Under the pieces are notes generated by a model, which saw only the letters and a program-made list of their open reading frames with translations, was not told the origin of the DNA and did no database searches. This document shows, one piece after another, positions 35,728 through 44,692 of a stretch of DNA of 64,000 bases (the stretch's first letter is position 1; each line of letters begins with the position of its first letter). Source of the stretch: Planctomycetota bacterium (GTDB lineage: Bacteria > Planctomycetota > UBA1135 > UBA2386); contig JANQJF010000063.1 in assembly GCA_028281765.1 (NCBI GenBank), positions 53,849-117,848 on the forward strand, given 5' to 3'. The position numbers and the translations under genes were made by a program.

Positions 35728-36915
35728 ATGCGCGACTCGCTCACTCACAACCTTCTCGTCACGCTGCTCGCCACGCCGGCGCTCGGCCAAACCGTGTGGA
35801 ACGTCGCGGCCGGAGCACCGGTCCAACCGGTCGTCGATGGGGCCTCACCCGGCGACATCGTCGTGCTCGCACCCGGCGTCTACGAGAAGTTCGACCTCGA
35901 CAAGGGGCTGACGATCGTCGGGCCCGCGACGATCGGCACGACGACGCAACCGAACGACCTGACGATCGACGTGCCTCCCGGACAGATGGCACGGCTGGTC
36001 GACCTGACCGTGGCCGCCGACCAGCCGTTGAACCAGTTGTCGGCAGGCATCACGCGCATCCACGGTGGCGTCGTCTCGCTCGAGGGCTGCACGTTCTCGG
36101 CGGCCCTGACCTCGACCTCCGCGGTCGAGGTCATCGAAGCCGACGTGGTGTTCGACCATTGCATCGTCGACGGCACCGGCAACGGTGCGTTCGGCCCCGC
36201 GGCACTGAACGCGACCGACGCGAACATCGCCGCCACCGACAGCCAGTTCCTCGGGCCGAACGGTGCGTTCTTCACCTCGCCCGGACGCGGGATCACGATC
36301 CACGGCTCGACCGGCTCGCTCCACCTCTCGCATTGTACGGTCACCGGTGGCAACGCCGGTGGCATCGTCGCCGAGGCGCCGCCACAGCCGGCCATCGTCA
36401 CCGGTGTCCCGACTTGGATCACGAACTCGGTGATCACCGGAGGCAACGGCGGATTCGCTTTCACAGGAGCCGTCGGACTGTTCGCACTCGTGCCGACCGA
36501 GGTCGCGCGTTCGACGATCACCGGGGGCCCCGGCTTCGCAACCGGCCAACCGACCTCTGGCCCGGTGACCACCAACCCGGCACTGCTCGGTGTTCGCAGC
36601 ACCGATCCAACGACCGCGGGCAGCCCGCTGACCCTGACCTACACAGCGGACCAACCGGGCATCGGTGTCACGGTCCTTGGCACGGCAGGCGACCTGATCC
36701 CGCCGCTGATGATCTCACCCCTGCAACAGCCGCTCTGGGCGAGTTCGCTGTTCGTCGCGAGTGCGCTGTCGACCGACGCGAGCGGAGAGGCCGCGCTCGT
36801 ACTGACCGTCCCAAATGACACCGCGCTCGTGTATCGCGCGTTCGACTTCACGGGGGCGCGGATCGCGGGCAGTGGTGTGCAGCTGTCGCCGGTCGTGCCG
36901 GTGACGGTGCGCTGA
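35728..36915 (+). CDS. Secreted right-handed beta-helix protein
   Basis: 395 residues with a signal peptide (cut near ALGQ). The N-terminal part GDIVVLAPGVYEKFDLDKGLTIVG is the classic start of a parallel beta-helix (pectate-lyase-like fold), followed by repeated short strands such as VSLEGCTFSAAL, VVFDHCIVDGTGNGAF and LHLSHCTVTGGNAGG. No lyase or hydrolase active site is identifiable. The final 85 residues (SPLTLTYTADQPG ... LSPVVPVTVR) are a beta-sandwich tail with the pattern seen in other secreted proteins of this window. Probably a surface adhesin or polysaccharide-binding protein. Confidence 0.78.
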   Translation: MRDSLTHNLLVTLLATPALGQTVWNVAAGAPVQPVVDGASPGDIVVLAPGVYEKFDLDKGLTIVGPATIGTTTQPNDLTIDVPPGQMARLVDLTVAADQPLNQLSAGITRIHGGVVSLEGCTFSAALTSTSAVEVIEADVVFDHCIVDGTGNGAFGPAALNATDANIAATDSQFLGPNGAFFTSPGRGITIHGSTGSLHLSHCTVTGGNAGGIVAEAPPQPAIVTGVPTWITNSVITGGNGGFAFTGAVGLFALVPTEVARSTITGGPGFATGQPTSGPVTTNPALLGVRSTDPTTAGSPLTLTYTADQPGIGVTVLGTAGDLIPPLMISPLQQPLWASSLFVASALSTDASGEAALVLTVPNDTALVYRAFDFTGARIAGSGVQLSPVVPVTVR

Positions 36916-36930
36916 GAAGAAGCCCCCGCT

Positions 36931-37707
36931 TCAATCGAAGAAGCGGAACCGAAAGATCGCCCACAGCGCGGCAATCCCGTCGCGCCAGGTGATCTTCTTA
37001 CCCTCGTTGTAGTTCCGCCCGGCGTAGCTGATCGGCACCTCGAAGATCCGCAGCCCCGCCTTCGCGATCTTCGCCGTCAGCTCGGGCTCGACAGTGAAGC
37101 GCTTCGACTTGACCTCGATGCTCTGCAGCACCTCGCGTCGGAACGCCTTGTAGCACGTCTCCATGTCGGTCAGGTTGAGACCGGTCATGATGTTGCTCAG
37201 GAACGTCAGGAAGCGATTGCCGACGTAGTGGTAGAAGAGGTGGACGCGGGCGTACTCGCCGACGAGGAAGCGCGAGCCGTAGACGACGTCCGCGCGCGCA
37301 TCGAAGAACGGGCGGAGCAGTTTCGGGTAGTCCGCCGGGTCGTATTCGAGATCGGCGTCCTGAATCAGGACGACGTCACCGGTCGCCGCGGCGAAGCCGG
37401 TCTTGAGGGCGGCACCTTTGCCCTTGTTCTTCTCGTGCAGGACGACCGTGACGTCGTCGTCGTTCTCGAGCTTCGTGAGGATATCGCGGCTGCCGTCGGT
37501 CGAGCCATCGTCGACCATGACGAGCTGCTTGCGCACGGGCACCGCGCGCACGCGTTCGACGACCTGCTCGAGCGTCGCCGACTCGTTGTAGACGGGGATG
37601 ACGACGCTGAGCACGAACTCGGGCGGAAGGTCGGGTAGTTCGGTCTTCTTGCTCAAGGGTGTGTGCCTGCGGCGCAGAACCATAGCGATATGACCGCACT
37701 CAGACAT
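36931..37707 (-). CDS. Family 2 glycosyltransferase (dolichyl-phosphate mannose synthase-like)
   Basis: 258 residues from an ATG at 37707; a TTG at 37713 and an ATG at 37683 are alternatives. GT-A fold: LSVVIPVYNES, VMVDDGSTDGS, then DADLEYDP with the metal-binding DxD. No C-terminal membrane domain is present, so this is the short DPM1-like type. It would move a sugar from a nucleotide donor to a lipid carrier such as undecaprenyl phosphate. It lies convergent with the beta-helix gene (15 nt). Confidence 0.88.
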   Translation of the reverse strand: MSECGHIAMVLRRRHTPLSKKTELPDLPPEFVLSVVIPVYNESATLEQVVERVRAVPVRKQLVMVDDGSTDGSRDILTKLENDDDVTVVLHEKNKGKGAALKTGFAAATGDVVLIQDADLEYDPADYPKLLRPFFDARADVVYGSRFLVGEYARVHLFYHYVGNRFLTFLSNIMTGLNLTDMETCYKAFRREVLQSIEVKSKRFTVEPELTAKIAKAGLRIFEVPISYAGRNYNEGKKITWRDGIAALWAIFRFRFFD

Positions 37708-37774
37708 CGGCAACGTCCGAGGCGAACTCGAATGGCGACCGATGAGGTCTCGAACCCGCCTTGCCGCGGGCGAC

Positions 37775-38005
37775 TCAGTCGCGCCGGCCGCCGAGGATCC
37801 ACAGGATCCCCTCGAGCTGCACCCCTTGCCGGTGCAACCGCACGATCCGAGCGACCAGGTCGAGCTTCTCGACCGAGATCGTAATCTCGCGTTCGACGAC
37901 GACGTCGTCGCCCAGCAGACCGATCGCGCAGACCTCCTCGACCCAACGGACCTCGACCTCGAAGCACTCGGCGACAGCCTGCGCTGTCAGATGCTTGCCA
38001 CTCAT
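37775..38005 (-). CDS. cbpM: CbpM-like chaperone modulator
   Basis: 76 residues. The sequence (HLTAQAVAECFEVEVRWVEEVCAIGLL) is of the small MerR-like CbpM family, which binds the J-domain of CbpA and inhibits its co-chaperone activity. It overlaps the end of the J-protein gene by 4 nt (ATGA), the standard cbpA-cbpM coupling. Confidence 0.8.
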   Translation of the reverse strand: MSGKHLTAQAVAECFEVEVRWVEEVCAIGLLGDDVVVEREITISVEKLDLVARIVRLHRQGVQLEGILWILGGRRD

Positions 38006-39033
38006 CGGGCACCTCCGGTTCGCGCGCCACCTTCGACGCCGGCGCCACTCGACTCACCGAGCTTCTGGATGAGTTCGCGCTGCTCCGGCGTGAGCGTCCG
38101 CGGCAGCGCGAGTCGGACGACGATGTAGAAGTCCCCACGCCCACCGCGCGACATCGTGAGGCCCTGACCACCGAGCCGGAGCCGCGTCCCTTCCGCCGTG
38201 TCCGGCGGAATCGTCACGACGACCTCACCGGTCGGCGCGCGCACGGAGACCTTCGATCCGGTGATCGCCTCCCACGGGGCCACCGGCACGTCCGCCTCGA
38301 CGTCCTCACCACGCAGCCGATACACGTCGTCTGCGTCGAGGTGGATCGTCACGAACAGGTCTCCTGGCTCGCCGCCGGCGTCCCCCGGCTCACCGAGTCC
38401 GCGAAGCCGCAGCGTCGTCCCATCGCGCACGTCGTCCGGGATCTTGAGCGACACGGTCTTCTCGACGCGGGCGTAGCCGAGCCCCGCGCAGGTCGGGCAG
38501 ACGTGGTCACCGAGGAAACCGACGCCGCCGCACGCCTCGCACGGCACGGTCGCCGGGACGACGAAGTCCCTGGAGCCACCGTGGATCGCGTCCCCGATCG
38601 AGAGGTGCAGCGCCGCGCGCACGTCGCCGCCACGGTGCCGGTAGCGCGGGTGACGCCGTCCCCTCCCACCGAAGTCCCGCTGGACCTGGTCGCCGAACAT
38701 CTGCGAGAAGAAGTCCGAGAAGCCGCCGGCTCCACCGAACGCGCGCTCGAACTCCTCCCGACTCATCTGCTCCGAACCCGGCGGCGGCGCGAAGTCCTGC
38801 CCGTGCTCCCAGTTCTCGCCGAACTTGTCGTAGCGCGCGCGCTTGTCCGGATCCTTGAGGACCTCGTAGGCCTCGCTGATCTGCTTGAAGCGCGCCTCGG
38901 CCGCGTCGCGCTCGCCTTCGGGATGACGGTCGGGATGCGACTCCATCGCGAGCTTGCGGTAGGCCTTCTTGATGGTGTCGTCGTCGGCATCGCGCGCGAC
39001 GCCGAGGAGCGAGTAGTAGTCCTGGAACTTCAC
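38002..39033 (-). CDS. cbpA: DnaJ-family co-chaperone (CbpA-like)
   Basis: 343 residues from a GTG at 39033; longer readings upstream lack a J-domain start. J-domain residues 5-70 with His33-Pro34-Asp35; a Gly/Phe-rich linker; two C-terminal beta domains ending near 330. Unlike E. coli CbpA it retains four cysteines, CEAC and CPTC, about 20 residues apart, enough for one zinc site instead of the two of DnaJ. It stimulates Hsp70 ATPase and delivers clients. The downstream cbpM overlaps by 4 nt, so regulation by CbpM is likely. Confidence 0.9.
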   Translation of the reverse strand: MKFQDYYSLLGVARDADDDTIKKAYRKLAMESHPDRHPEGERDAAEARFKQISEAYEVLKDPDKRARYDKFGENWEHGQDFAPPPGSEQMSREEFERAFGGAGGFSDFFSQMFGDQVQRDFGGRGRRHPRYRHRGGDVRAALHLSIGDAIHGGSRDFVVPATVPCEACGGVGFLGDHVCPTCAGLGYARVEKTVSLKIPDDVRDGTTLRLRGLGEPGDAGGEPGDLFVTIHLDADDVYRLRGEDVEADVPVAPWEAITGSKVSVRAPTGEVVVTIPPDTAEGTRLRLGGQGLTMSRGGRGDFYIVVRLALPRTLTPEQRELIQKLGESSGAGVEGGARTGGAR

Positions 39034-39098
39034 GGCGACCCGGTTGTACCCGGCGCCGTCCCGGTCGATCGACCTCCCCGTCAGGAATCCGAGTGGGA

Positions 39099-41327
39099 TC
39101 AGTAGTCGAGCACCGCTTCCTCGATGTTCGACAGTCCGACCGGCAGGCCGAGGCACGGCGTCTCGGTGGTGTTCGCGACCACGTACTGGAATCGCCAGAC
39201 GCTCCCGTGCAACCCGGACGAGCAGTCGGGGAGATCGAGGTCGACGTCGCCGTAGGCGAAGTCGTCGAAGTAGAACAGCATGATCGGCACCGCGACGAGG
39301 GGCGTCAGGATCGAACAGGAGCCACAGGGCACGACCGGGCTCGCATCGGTGCCGATGTGCAACGTCGCCAGCGTGGCGGCCCCGTCGGCCAAGTCCAGGT
39401 CGATCTCGACCGTGTTGAGCAAGGCGAACTGGTCTCGGATCGTCAGCTGACCACCGCCGCCGCATTCGGCGTGGATCGTCGTGACGGCACCGCCACCGAA
39501 GGCCGAGTACCGCTGCGCCTGCACCTGGCTCCCGCCGTTCGCACCGAGGTCCAAGGAAGTGAACGTGATCATCGCCTCGCCGGAGCTGCTGTCTCCGGCT
39601 ACGAACTGCGTCGCGATCTCCGGCATGACGTCACGATTCCGCGGTCCCTCGATCAGGAACTCGCCGCCACAAGGCGAGAGATCGGACGCACGGAGTTCGA
39701 CGCCACGAAGGTCCCGGGCGGCCGCGGCCGAGGCCTCGGACCAAGCGATCACGTACTTCTCCATGGCGAGGCCGACCGCCGGCGCGGCCTCGTGCTGGCT
39801 CGGATCGTCGTCGATCCAGATGCGCGGTCCGTCCGTGACGAGCGAGGATCCGTCGTAGCGAAGCCTGCGACAGCAGACGTCCGCATCCGTCGAACCCGGA
39901 CCCTCGTCGCATTCGAACACGGCGAGGAACGACTCCCCGTCGCCATCGACGTCCGCACGCTGCTCGCCGCGATCGACGAACGCCGCGATCGGAATCTCGT
40001 TTCCGAGCAAGGTTCCCGAGTGGCTCACCGCAGCCCCGAGGACGTTGTTGCCGGTCACCGCTTCCCGCGTCCAGACGACCGCGTGGACTTCGTCGGAGCC
40101 GCACCCCTTCGACACCGCCGGATCCGAATCGAGAGCACTGCTGGAGACCGTCTTGACGGTGCTCGACAGCGAGGGATCGGCGAACCCATCCGGAATGGAA
40201 ACCTCCGCGCAGCGGATCCCGAACCCGACACGATTCCACACGACGAGCACGGATTCCGCGTTGTACCGGGTCTCGTTCCCGACGTCGGGATCGACCTCGT
40301 CCGCGCCGGTCGCGGCGAGCGTCACCGTGTTCGACATCGATCCGTCGTCGTTGATCGCCCGCATCCAGAGGTCGCTCGAGCCGCCGCCCCCCGAGGTCGG
40401 ACGGTTCTCCCAGACACAGAGGAACCGCCGAGAGCCCTTGGAGCTCGCGATCGAAGGCCTCACGTTGTTTCCGGCCGCGGCGATGACGTGCATGTTGAAG
40501 CCGGCCTCCCATCCCGACTCCGTGAATCGCTGACCGAGCACGTCCGCAGTCCCCGCCGAGTACGGCCGCGTCCACACCGCGGTGTAGGCACTCGGCGAAC
40601 CGCCCCACGCGACGTCGGCATCCGTGTCCTCGGAAAGGCTCGCACCTACGGTCCAGTCGAAACCGATCAGCGGATCGAGGACGAGCGGGTAGACGGCTTC
40701 GTCGACGAACGCCGCGGGCAGGACGAGTTCCATCGAATCCCCGTCGTAGCGAAGAGTTCCGGCGACGCGGCGGCCGACCGCATCGATGCCGGTCACACCG
40801 CCGACGGTGATCTCGCCGAACGCACACGCGAACGCGAGTCCGTCGCTCGACTCTCCGCGGAAACGGTTCTCGAGGTCGCTGTCGATCTTGCCGCGCACGA
40901 CCAGATCACCCTGACCCGGCAACGGGCACCCGAAGACGAAGCTCTGCTCGACACCCTCGGAGCGGACATCGTACCGCTCGGTGATGTCCCGCGTCCGCGT
41001 GAAGCTCGCGCGGAGCCCGGATCGCGTCGGGTTCACTGCCGAACCGGCGTCGCGCGCGTAGACCACGTCTTCGCCTCGCTCGATCGAGTCCAACGAGAAG
41101 CGCCACGGCATCTCCGCCGGCGCCTGCCTGCCGAGGGCCGGCGTGAACGTGATTCCGTCCGCATCGAAGACGACGCGGTAGTCGGAGCCGGCTCCGAGCA
41201 GGTAGCCGTCCTCGGTCTGCAGTCCGCAACCGCCACTCACCGCGGCGGCCGGATCGAAGTCGGGGGTCTGGGAGACCGCGAAGCTCGCGAAGAGCGCCGC
41301 AAGAAGAGAGATTCGAGCCAGGTTCAT
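39099..41327 (-). CDS. Secreted ~740-residue beta-propeller-like protein, paralogue 1
   Basis: 742 residues from the ATG at 41327. Signal peptide cut near AVSQ. Beta-rich throughout: an N-terminal domain with GLQTEDGYLLGAGSDYRVVF and PWRFSLDSIERG, a GITGID-like strand, then repeated blades resembling VWTR and FLCVWEN followed by a C-terminal region with CGSC and CSSG cysteine pairs. No enzymatic signature. Clearly the same family as the protein at 45473-47695 (matching N-terminal phrases, GVTGIDA, YPLVLDPL, EFLIEGPR, ending with a DY). Both are read leftwards and flank a sigma-kinase-cupin operon. Probably an extracellular or cell-surface protein. Confidence 0.8.
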   Translation of the reverse strand: MNLARISLLAALFASFAVSQTPDFDPAAAVSGGCGLQTEDGYLLGAGSDYRVVFDADGITFTPALGRQAPAEMPWRFSLDSIERGEDVVYARDAGSAVNPTRSGLRASFTRTRDITERYDVRSEGVEQSFVFGCPLPGQGDLVVRGKIDSDLENRFRGESSDGLAFACAFGEITVGGVTGIDAVGRRVAGTLRYDGDSMELVLPAAFVDEAVYPLVLDPLIGFDWTVGASLSEDTDADVAWGGSPSAYTAVWTRPYSAGTADVLGQRFTESGWEAGFNMHVIAAAGNNVRPSIASSKGSRRFLCVWENRPTSGGGGSSDLWMRAINDDGSMSNTVTLAATGADEVDPDVGNETRYNAESVLVVWNRVGFGIRCAEVSIPDGFADPSLSSTVKTVSSSALDSDPAVSKGCGSDEVHAVVWTREAVTGNNVLGAAVSHSGTLLGNEIPIAAFVDRGEQRADVDGDGESFLAVFECDEGPGSTDADVCCRRLRYDGSSLVTDGPRIWIDDDPSQHEAAPAVGLAMEKYVIAWSEASAAAARDLRGVELRASDLSPCGGEFLIEGPRNRDVMPEIATQFVAGDSSSGEAMITFTSLDLGANGGSQVQAQRYSAFGGGAVTTIHAECGGGGQLTIRDQFALLNTVEIDLDLADGAATLATLHIGTDASPVVPCGSCSILTPLVAVPIMLFYFDDFAYGDVDLDLPDCSSGLHGSVWRFQYVVANTTETPCLGLPVGLSNIEEAVLDY

Positions 41328-41416
41328 GCCACGGAAGCGCAAGGCGCGGGCTCTGCCCCCAAATCCCGATCGAGAAAAACTCGACCTCCGGCGCACGGTG
41401 CTACCATGGCGGGGAC

Positions 41417-41953
41417 ATGTCCGCCGACTCGCCCCCTCCCGACCGACGGCCCGACACGCTCCTCCCCGACGCCTACGCCGAGTTGCGTCGCAGGGCGGAA
41501 GATTATCTGCGCCGCGAACGGGCGGACCACACGCTGCAACCCACAGCTTTGGTGCACGAAGCATACGCCAAGCTCGTCGACGGCGATTCGGACCACCCCT
41601 ATCGCGATCGCGCGCACTTCGTCGCGAGCTCGGCCCGAGCCATGCGAGAGATCCTCGTCGACCATGCGCGCGCGAAAGGCGCCCAGAAGCGGGGCGCCAA
41701 CGCCGCGCGCGTCACGCTTCACGAAGCCGCGACACCGGCGGATCGAGGCGTAGACTTGCTCGAGTTGCACGAGGCCCTCACACGCCTGGCCGAGCTCGAC
41801 GCGCGCAAGGCCCGGATGGTCGAGCTGCGCTTCTTCGGCGGGCTCACGATCGACGAGATCGCGGCCGAACTCGGCGTGTCCCACATGACGGTCAGCAACG
41901 ACTGGCGCATGGCGCAGGCGTGGCTGTCTCGCGAACTCGGTCTGACGGAATGA
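41417..41953 (+). CDS. ECF RNA polymerase sigma factor (TIGR02999/PF07638 type)
   Basis: 178 residues. The opening pattern YAELRRRAEDYLRRERADHTLQPTALVHEAYAKLV and the region-4 helix ELRFFGGLTIDEIAAELGVSHMTVSNDWRMAQAWL are characteristic of the large kinase-linked sigma family of Planctomycetes. It starts the rightward operon, 58 nt before the kinase gene, and is divergent from secreted paralogue 1 (89 nt between starts), a natural place for its own target promoter. Confidence 0.92.
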   Translation: MSADSPPPDRRPDTLLPDAYAELRRRAEDYLRRERADHTLQPTALVHEAYAKLVDGDSDHPYRDRAHFVASSARAMREILVDHARAKGAQKRGANAARVTLHEAATPADRGVDLLELHEALTRLAELDARKARMVELRFFGGLTIDEIAAELGVSHMTVSNDWRMAQAWLSRELGLTE

Positions 41954-42011
41954 GAGTTTCTGAATCGGACTTGGGAACGCGCCGCAGTTCTACGCTTTCC
42001 GCCTGACCCGC

Positions 42012-44660
42012 ATGGATCCGAACCGTTTCGAGCGAATCTCCGAGCTGTTCGCTGCCGCCGTCGATCTGCCGGCGGAAGGCCGCTCGCGCTTTCTCGACGA
42101 GCAATGCGGCGGCGACAACGAACTCAAGGACGAGGTCGAGCAGCTGATCGCTCTCGACGACCGCTCCCCGCTGGAGCAGCGGATGGGCTCGCTCGACTCC
42201 GAGCTGGGCAAGCTGGCCGTCGACGTCGTCGCTCCCCCGGCCATTTCGGTCGACGCGCCGGAACAAATCGGCGGATACCGCATCCTGGGCGAACTCGGCA
42301 GCGGCGGCATGGGCATCGTGTATCGCGCCGAGCAGGCGCAGCCGAAACGAACCGTCGCGCTCAAGCTGATCCGCTCGGCGCTCGACGAGCGCCTGCTGCG
42401 CCGATTCGAACAGGAGGCCGAAGTCCTGGGCCTGCTGCACCACCCGGGGATCGCGCAGATCTTCGAAGCCAGCACCGCACGAACCGAGCACCAGCCCGTG
42501 CCGTTCTTCGTGATGGAGCTCGTCGACGGGCAGCCTCTCAACGAGTTCGCGATGCGGCGCGCCCTCGACGTCGATGCGCGCGTCCGTTTGCTGATCCGGA
42601 TCGGCGAAGCGCTCCAACACGCGCACCAGAAGGGGGTCATCCACCGTGACCTCAAGCCGGCCAACGTACTCGTGACCGGCGACGGCCAACCGAAGATCCT
42701 GGACTTCGGGGTCGCACGCGCGACGGACGCCGACCTCTCGGGCGCAACTCTGCGCACCGACGCGTTCCAGGTGCTCGGCACGCTGCCGTACATGAGTCCA
42801 GAACAGGTGCGCGGTGACTCGGACGCGGTCGACACCCGCTCGGACGTCTACGCACTCGGCGTCGTCGCGTTCGAGCTGCTGACCGGCAAGCTCCCGTACG
42901 AAGTCGGTCAGTCCTTGCCCGAGGCTGCGCGGGTCATCACCGAGCAAGAACCGCTGCGGCTCGGCACCACCGACAAAGCACTGCGTGGCGATCTCGAGAC
43001 CATCGTCGGCAAGGCGCTCGAGAAGGACGCTCGCAGACGCTACCAGTCGGCCAGCGAGTTCGCGGCCGACCTCGAACGGTTTCTCCGGCACGAGCCGATC
43101 GAGGCGCGCGATCCGAGCACGTTCTATCAGCTCGAGAAGTTCGCACGACGGCACCGGGGACTGGTCGTCGGACTGTCGATTGCGGTCGTGGTGCTGATCG
43201 GAGGCGTGATCGGCATGGCGAGCCTCACGATTCGCGCGCGCGCCGCAGAGGAAGAGGCCACGCAGCTCGCGGCCGAAGAAACCGAGCTGCGTGAAGCCGC
43301 CGAGAAGTCTCGCGACGTCGCGTCCGCGGTCAACGAGTTCTTGAACCGCATGCTCGGCGCCCCGAACCCGTACCAGCACGTCGGCGTCGGCGACCGCGAA
43401 ATCACCGTGGTTGAAGTGCTCGACACCGCCGCAGCAGAGCTCGACGAAGGCTTCGACGGCTTGCCGGACGTCGAAGCGGAGATCCGCAGCACGCTCGGGC
43501 GCACTTATCTCAACATCGACGAGACCGAGAAGGCCGAACGACAGTTTCGGCGCGTTCACGAACTCCACATCGCGACGCATGGCGCGCAATCGAAACAAGC
43601 CGCCGAGGCGCTTCGAGCCGTGACCGAAGTCACCGTCCGCGCCGGGAGACTCGACGAGGCCGAGGAGCTCAGCCACGACCTTATCGCCGTGACGACCGCG
43701 GCATTCGGCGAGACCGCCGCCGAGACCTACCAGACTCGATTCACGCGCCTCGAAGTGCTCTTCGCACGGGGCCAGTTGGCGGAGGCAGCCGAAGTTGCGC
43801 GTGAGACCTACACGAGCGCGCTGGAATCGCGCGGACCGGACGACACCGCGACGCTTCGCGCGCGCAACGACCTCGGCGTGATTCTTCTGAATCTCGGCCA
43901 GCTCGACGAAGCCGAGGAACTGCAGCGCACCGCGCTCGCCACTTGTCGCGAACGATTCGAAGATCCACACCCGCAAACCCTCGGCGTGCTTAACAACCTC
44001 GCCGCGGTGCTGTGGCGCAAGGGCCGCGCCGCCGAAGCCGAAGAAGTCGCGCGCGAGGTCGTCGAGGGACGCACCGAAGTCCTCGGTCCGTCCCACCGGG
44101 AAACTCTGAACGCGATGAACGGTCTGATCGTGTTCCTCAACGCACGTCGCGCGTTCGAAGACGGCAACGCGCTACGCGAAGAGCAGCTCACCGCAGCGAG
44201 CGAGTCGCTCGGCGACGAGCATCCGATGACTCTGAGTTTCCGCCACAACTACGCGGCGTCGTTGCGCATGCAGCGCAACTACGAAACCGCAGCGAAAGAA
44301 TGTCGCGCCGTCCTCGGGGCACGCCGTCGCGTGCTCCCCGCAGGCCACGAGCGGACGATCCTGTCTCTGGAACTGCTCGGCATGATCGAGTTCGACAGCG
44401 GCCGTCACGCCGAGGCGGAAGCGCTCCTGCGCGAGGCCGCAACTGCGATCGGCGACTCGCTACCGGCTGGACACTCACTGGGACCCTGGGTCGACGTGCA
44501 GCGCGCACGGTGCTTGATCGAACTCGGTCGAATCGAAGAAGCAGAGCAGCTGCTGACCGCGGCCGGCCCGACGCTGCGCAAGGCATACGGCCCGAGGCAT
44601 CGCCGTGTGCGCACGCTCGAGCACGCGTTGCGGCGCCTGCAGCGCGAACTCGACAAGTAG
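42012..44660 (+). CDS. Membrane Ser/Thr protein kinase with C-terminal TPR repeats
   Basis: 882 residues. The cytoplasmic kinase domain has IGGYRILGELGSGGMG near residue 87, HRDLKPAN near 211, DFGVAR near 231 and the activation-loop pattern GTLPYMSPEQVRG. A transmembrane helix follows (about 382-407, GLVVGLSIAVVVLIGGVIGM), then a coiled linker and about eight tetratricopeptide repeats (for example NDLGVILLNLGQLDEAEELQ) outside the membrane. The sigma factor 58 nt upstream is the probable substrate, as in other kinase-sigma pairs. The next gene starts 32 nt after the stop. Confidence 0.94.
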   Translation: MDPNRFERISELFAAAVDLPAEGRSRFLDEQCGGDNELKDEVEQLIALDDRSPLEQRMGSLDSELGKLAVDVVAPPAISVDAPEQIGGYRILGELGSGGMGIVYRAEQAQPKRTVALKLIRSALDERLLRRFEQEAEVLGLLHHPGIAQIFEASTARTEHQPVPFFVMELVDGQPLNEFAMRRALDVDARVRLLIRIGEALQHAHQKGVIHRDLKPANVLVTGDGQPKILDFGVARATDADLSGATLRTDAFQVLGTLPYMSPEQVRGDSDAVDTRSDVYALGVVAFELLTGKLPYEVGQSLPEAARVITEQEPLRLGTTDKALRGDLETIVGKALEKDARRRYQSASEFAADLERFLRHEPIEARDPSTFYQLEKFARRHRGLVVGLSIAVVVLIGGVIGMASLTIRARAAEEEATQLAAEETELREAAEKSRDVASAVNEFLNRMLGAPNPYQHVGVGDREITVVEVLDTAAAELDEGFDGLPDVEAEIRSTLGRTYLNIDETEKAERQFRRVHELHIATHGAQSKQAAEALRAVTEVTVRAGRLDEAEELSHDLIAVTTAAFGETAAETYQTRFTRLEVLFARGQLAEAAEVARETYTSALESRGPDDTATLRARNDLGVILLNLGQLDEAEELQRTALATCRERFEDPHPQTLGVLNNLAAVLWRKGRAAEAEEVAREVVEGRTEVLGPSHRETLNAMNGLIVFLNARRAFEDGNALREEQLTAASESLGDEHPMTLSFRHNYAASLRMQRNYETAAKECRAVLGARRRVLPAGHERTILSLELLGMIEFDSGRHAEAEALLREAATAIGDSLPAGHSLGPWVDVQRARCLIELGRIEEAEQLLTAAGPTLRKAYGPRHRRVRTLEHALRRLQRELDK

Positions 44661-44692
44661 GCGACCCCCTACCGATCCCGTATGCTCCGGGC

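Noticed and set aside
39093..41753. Long open frame antisense to the secreted paralogue 1 (about 880 codons)
   Set aside because: Arg/His/Asp-rich low-complexity translation of the reverse strand, typical of high-GC antisense frames; the opposite strand encodes a leader and domains.
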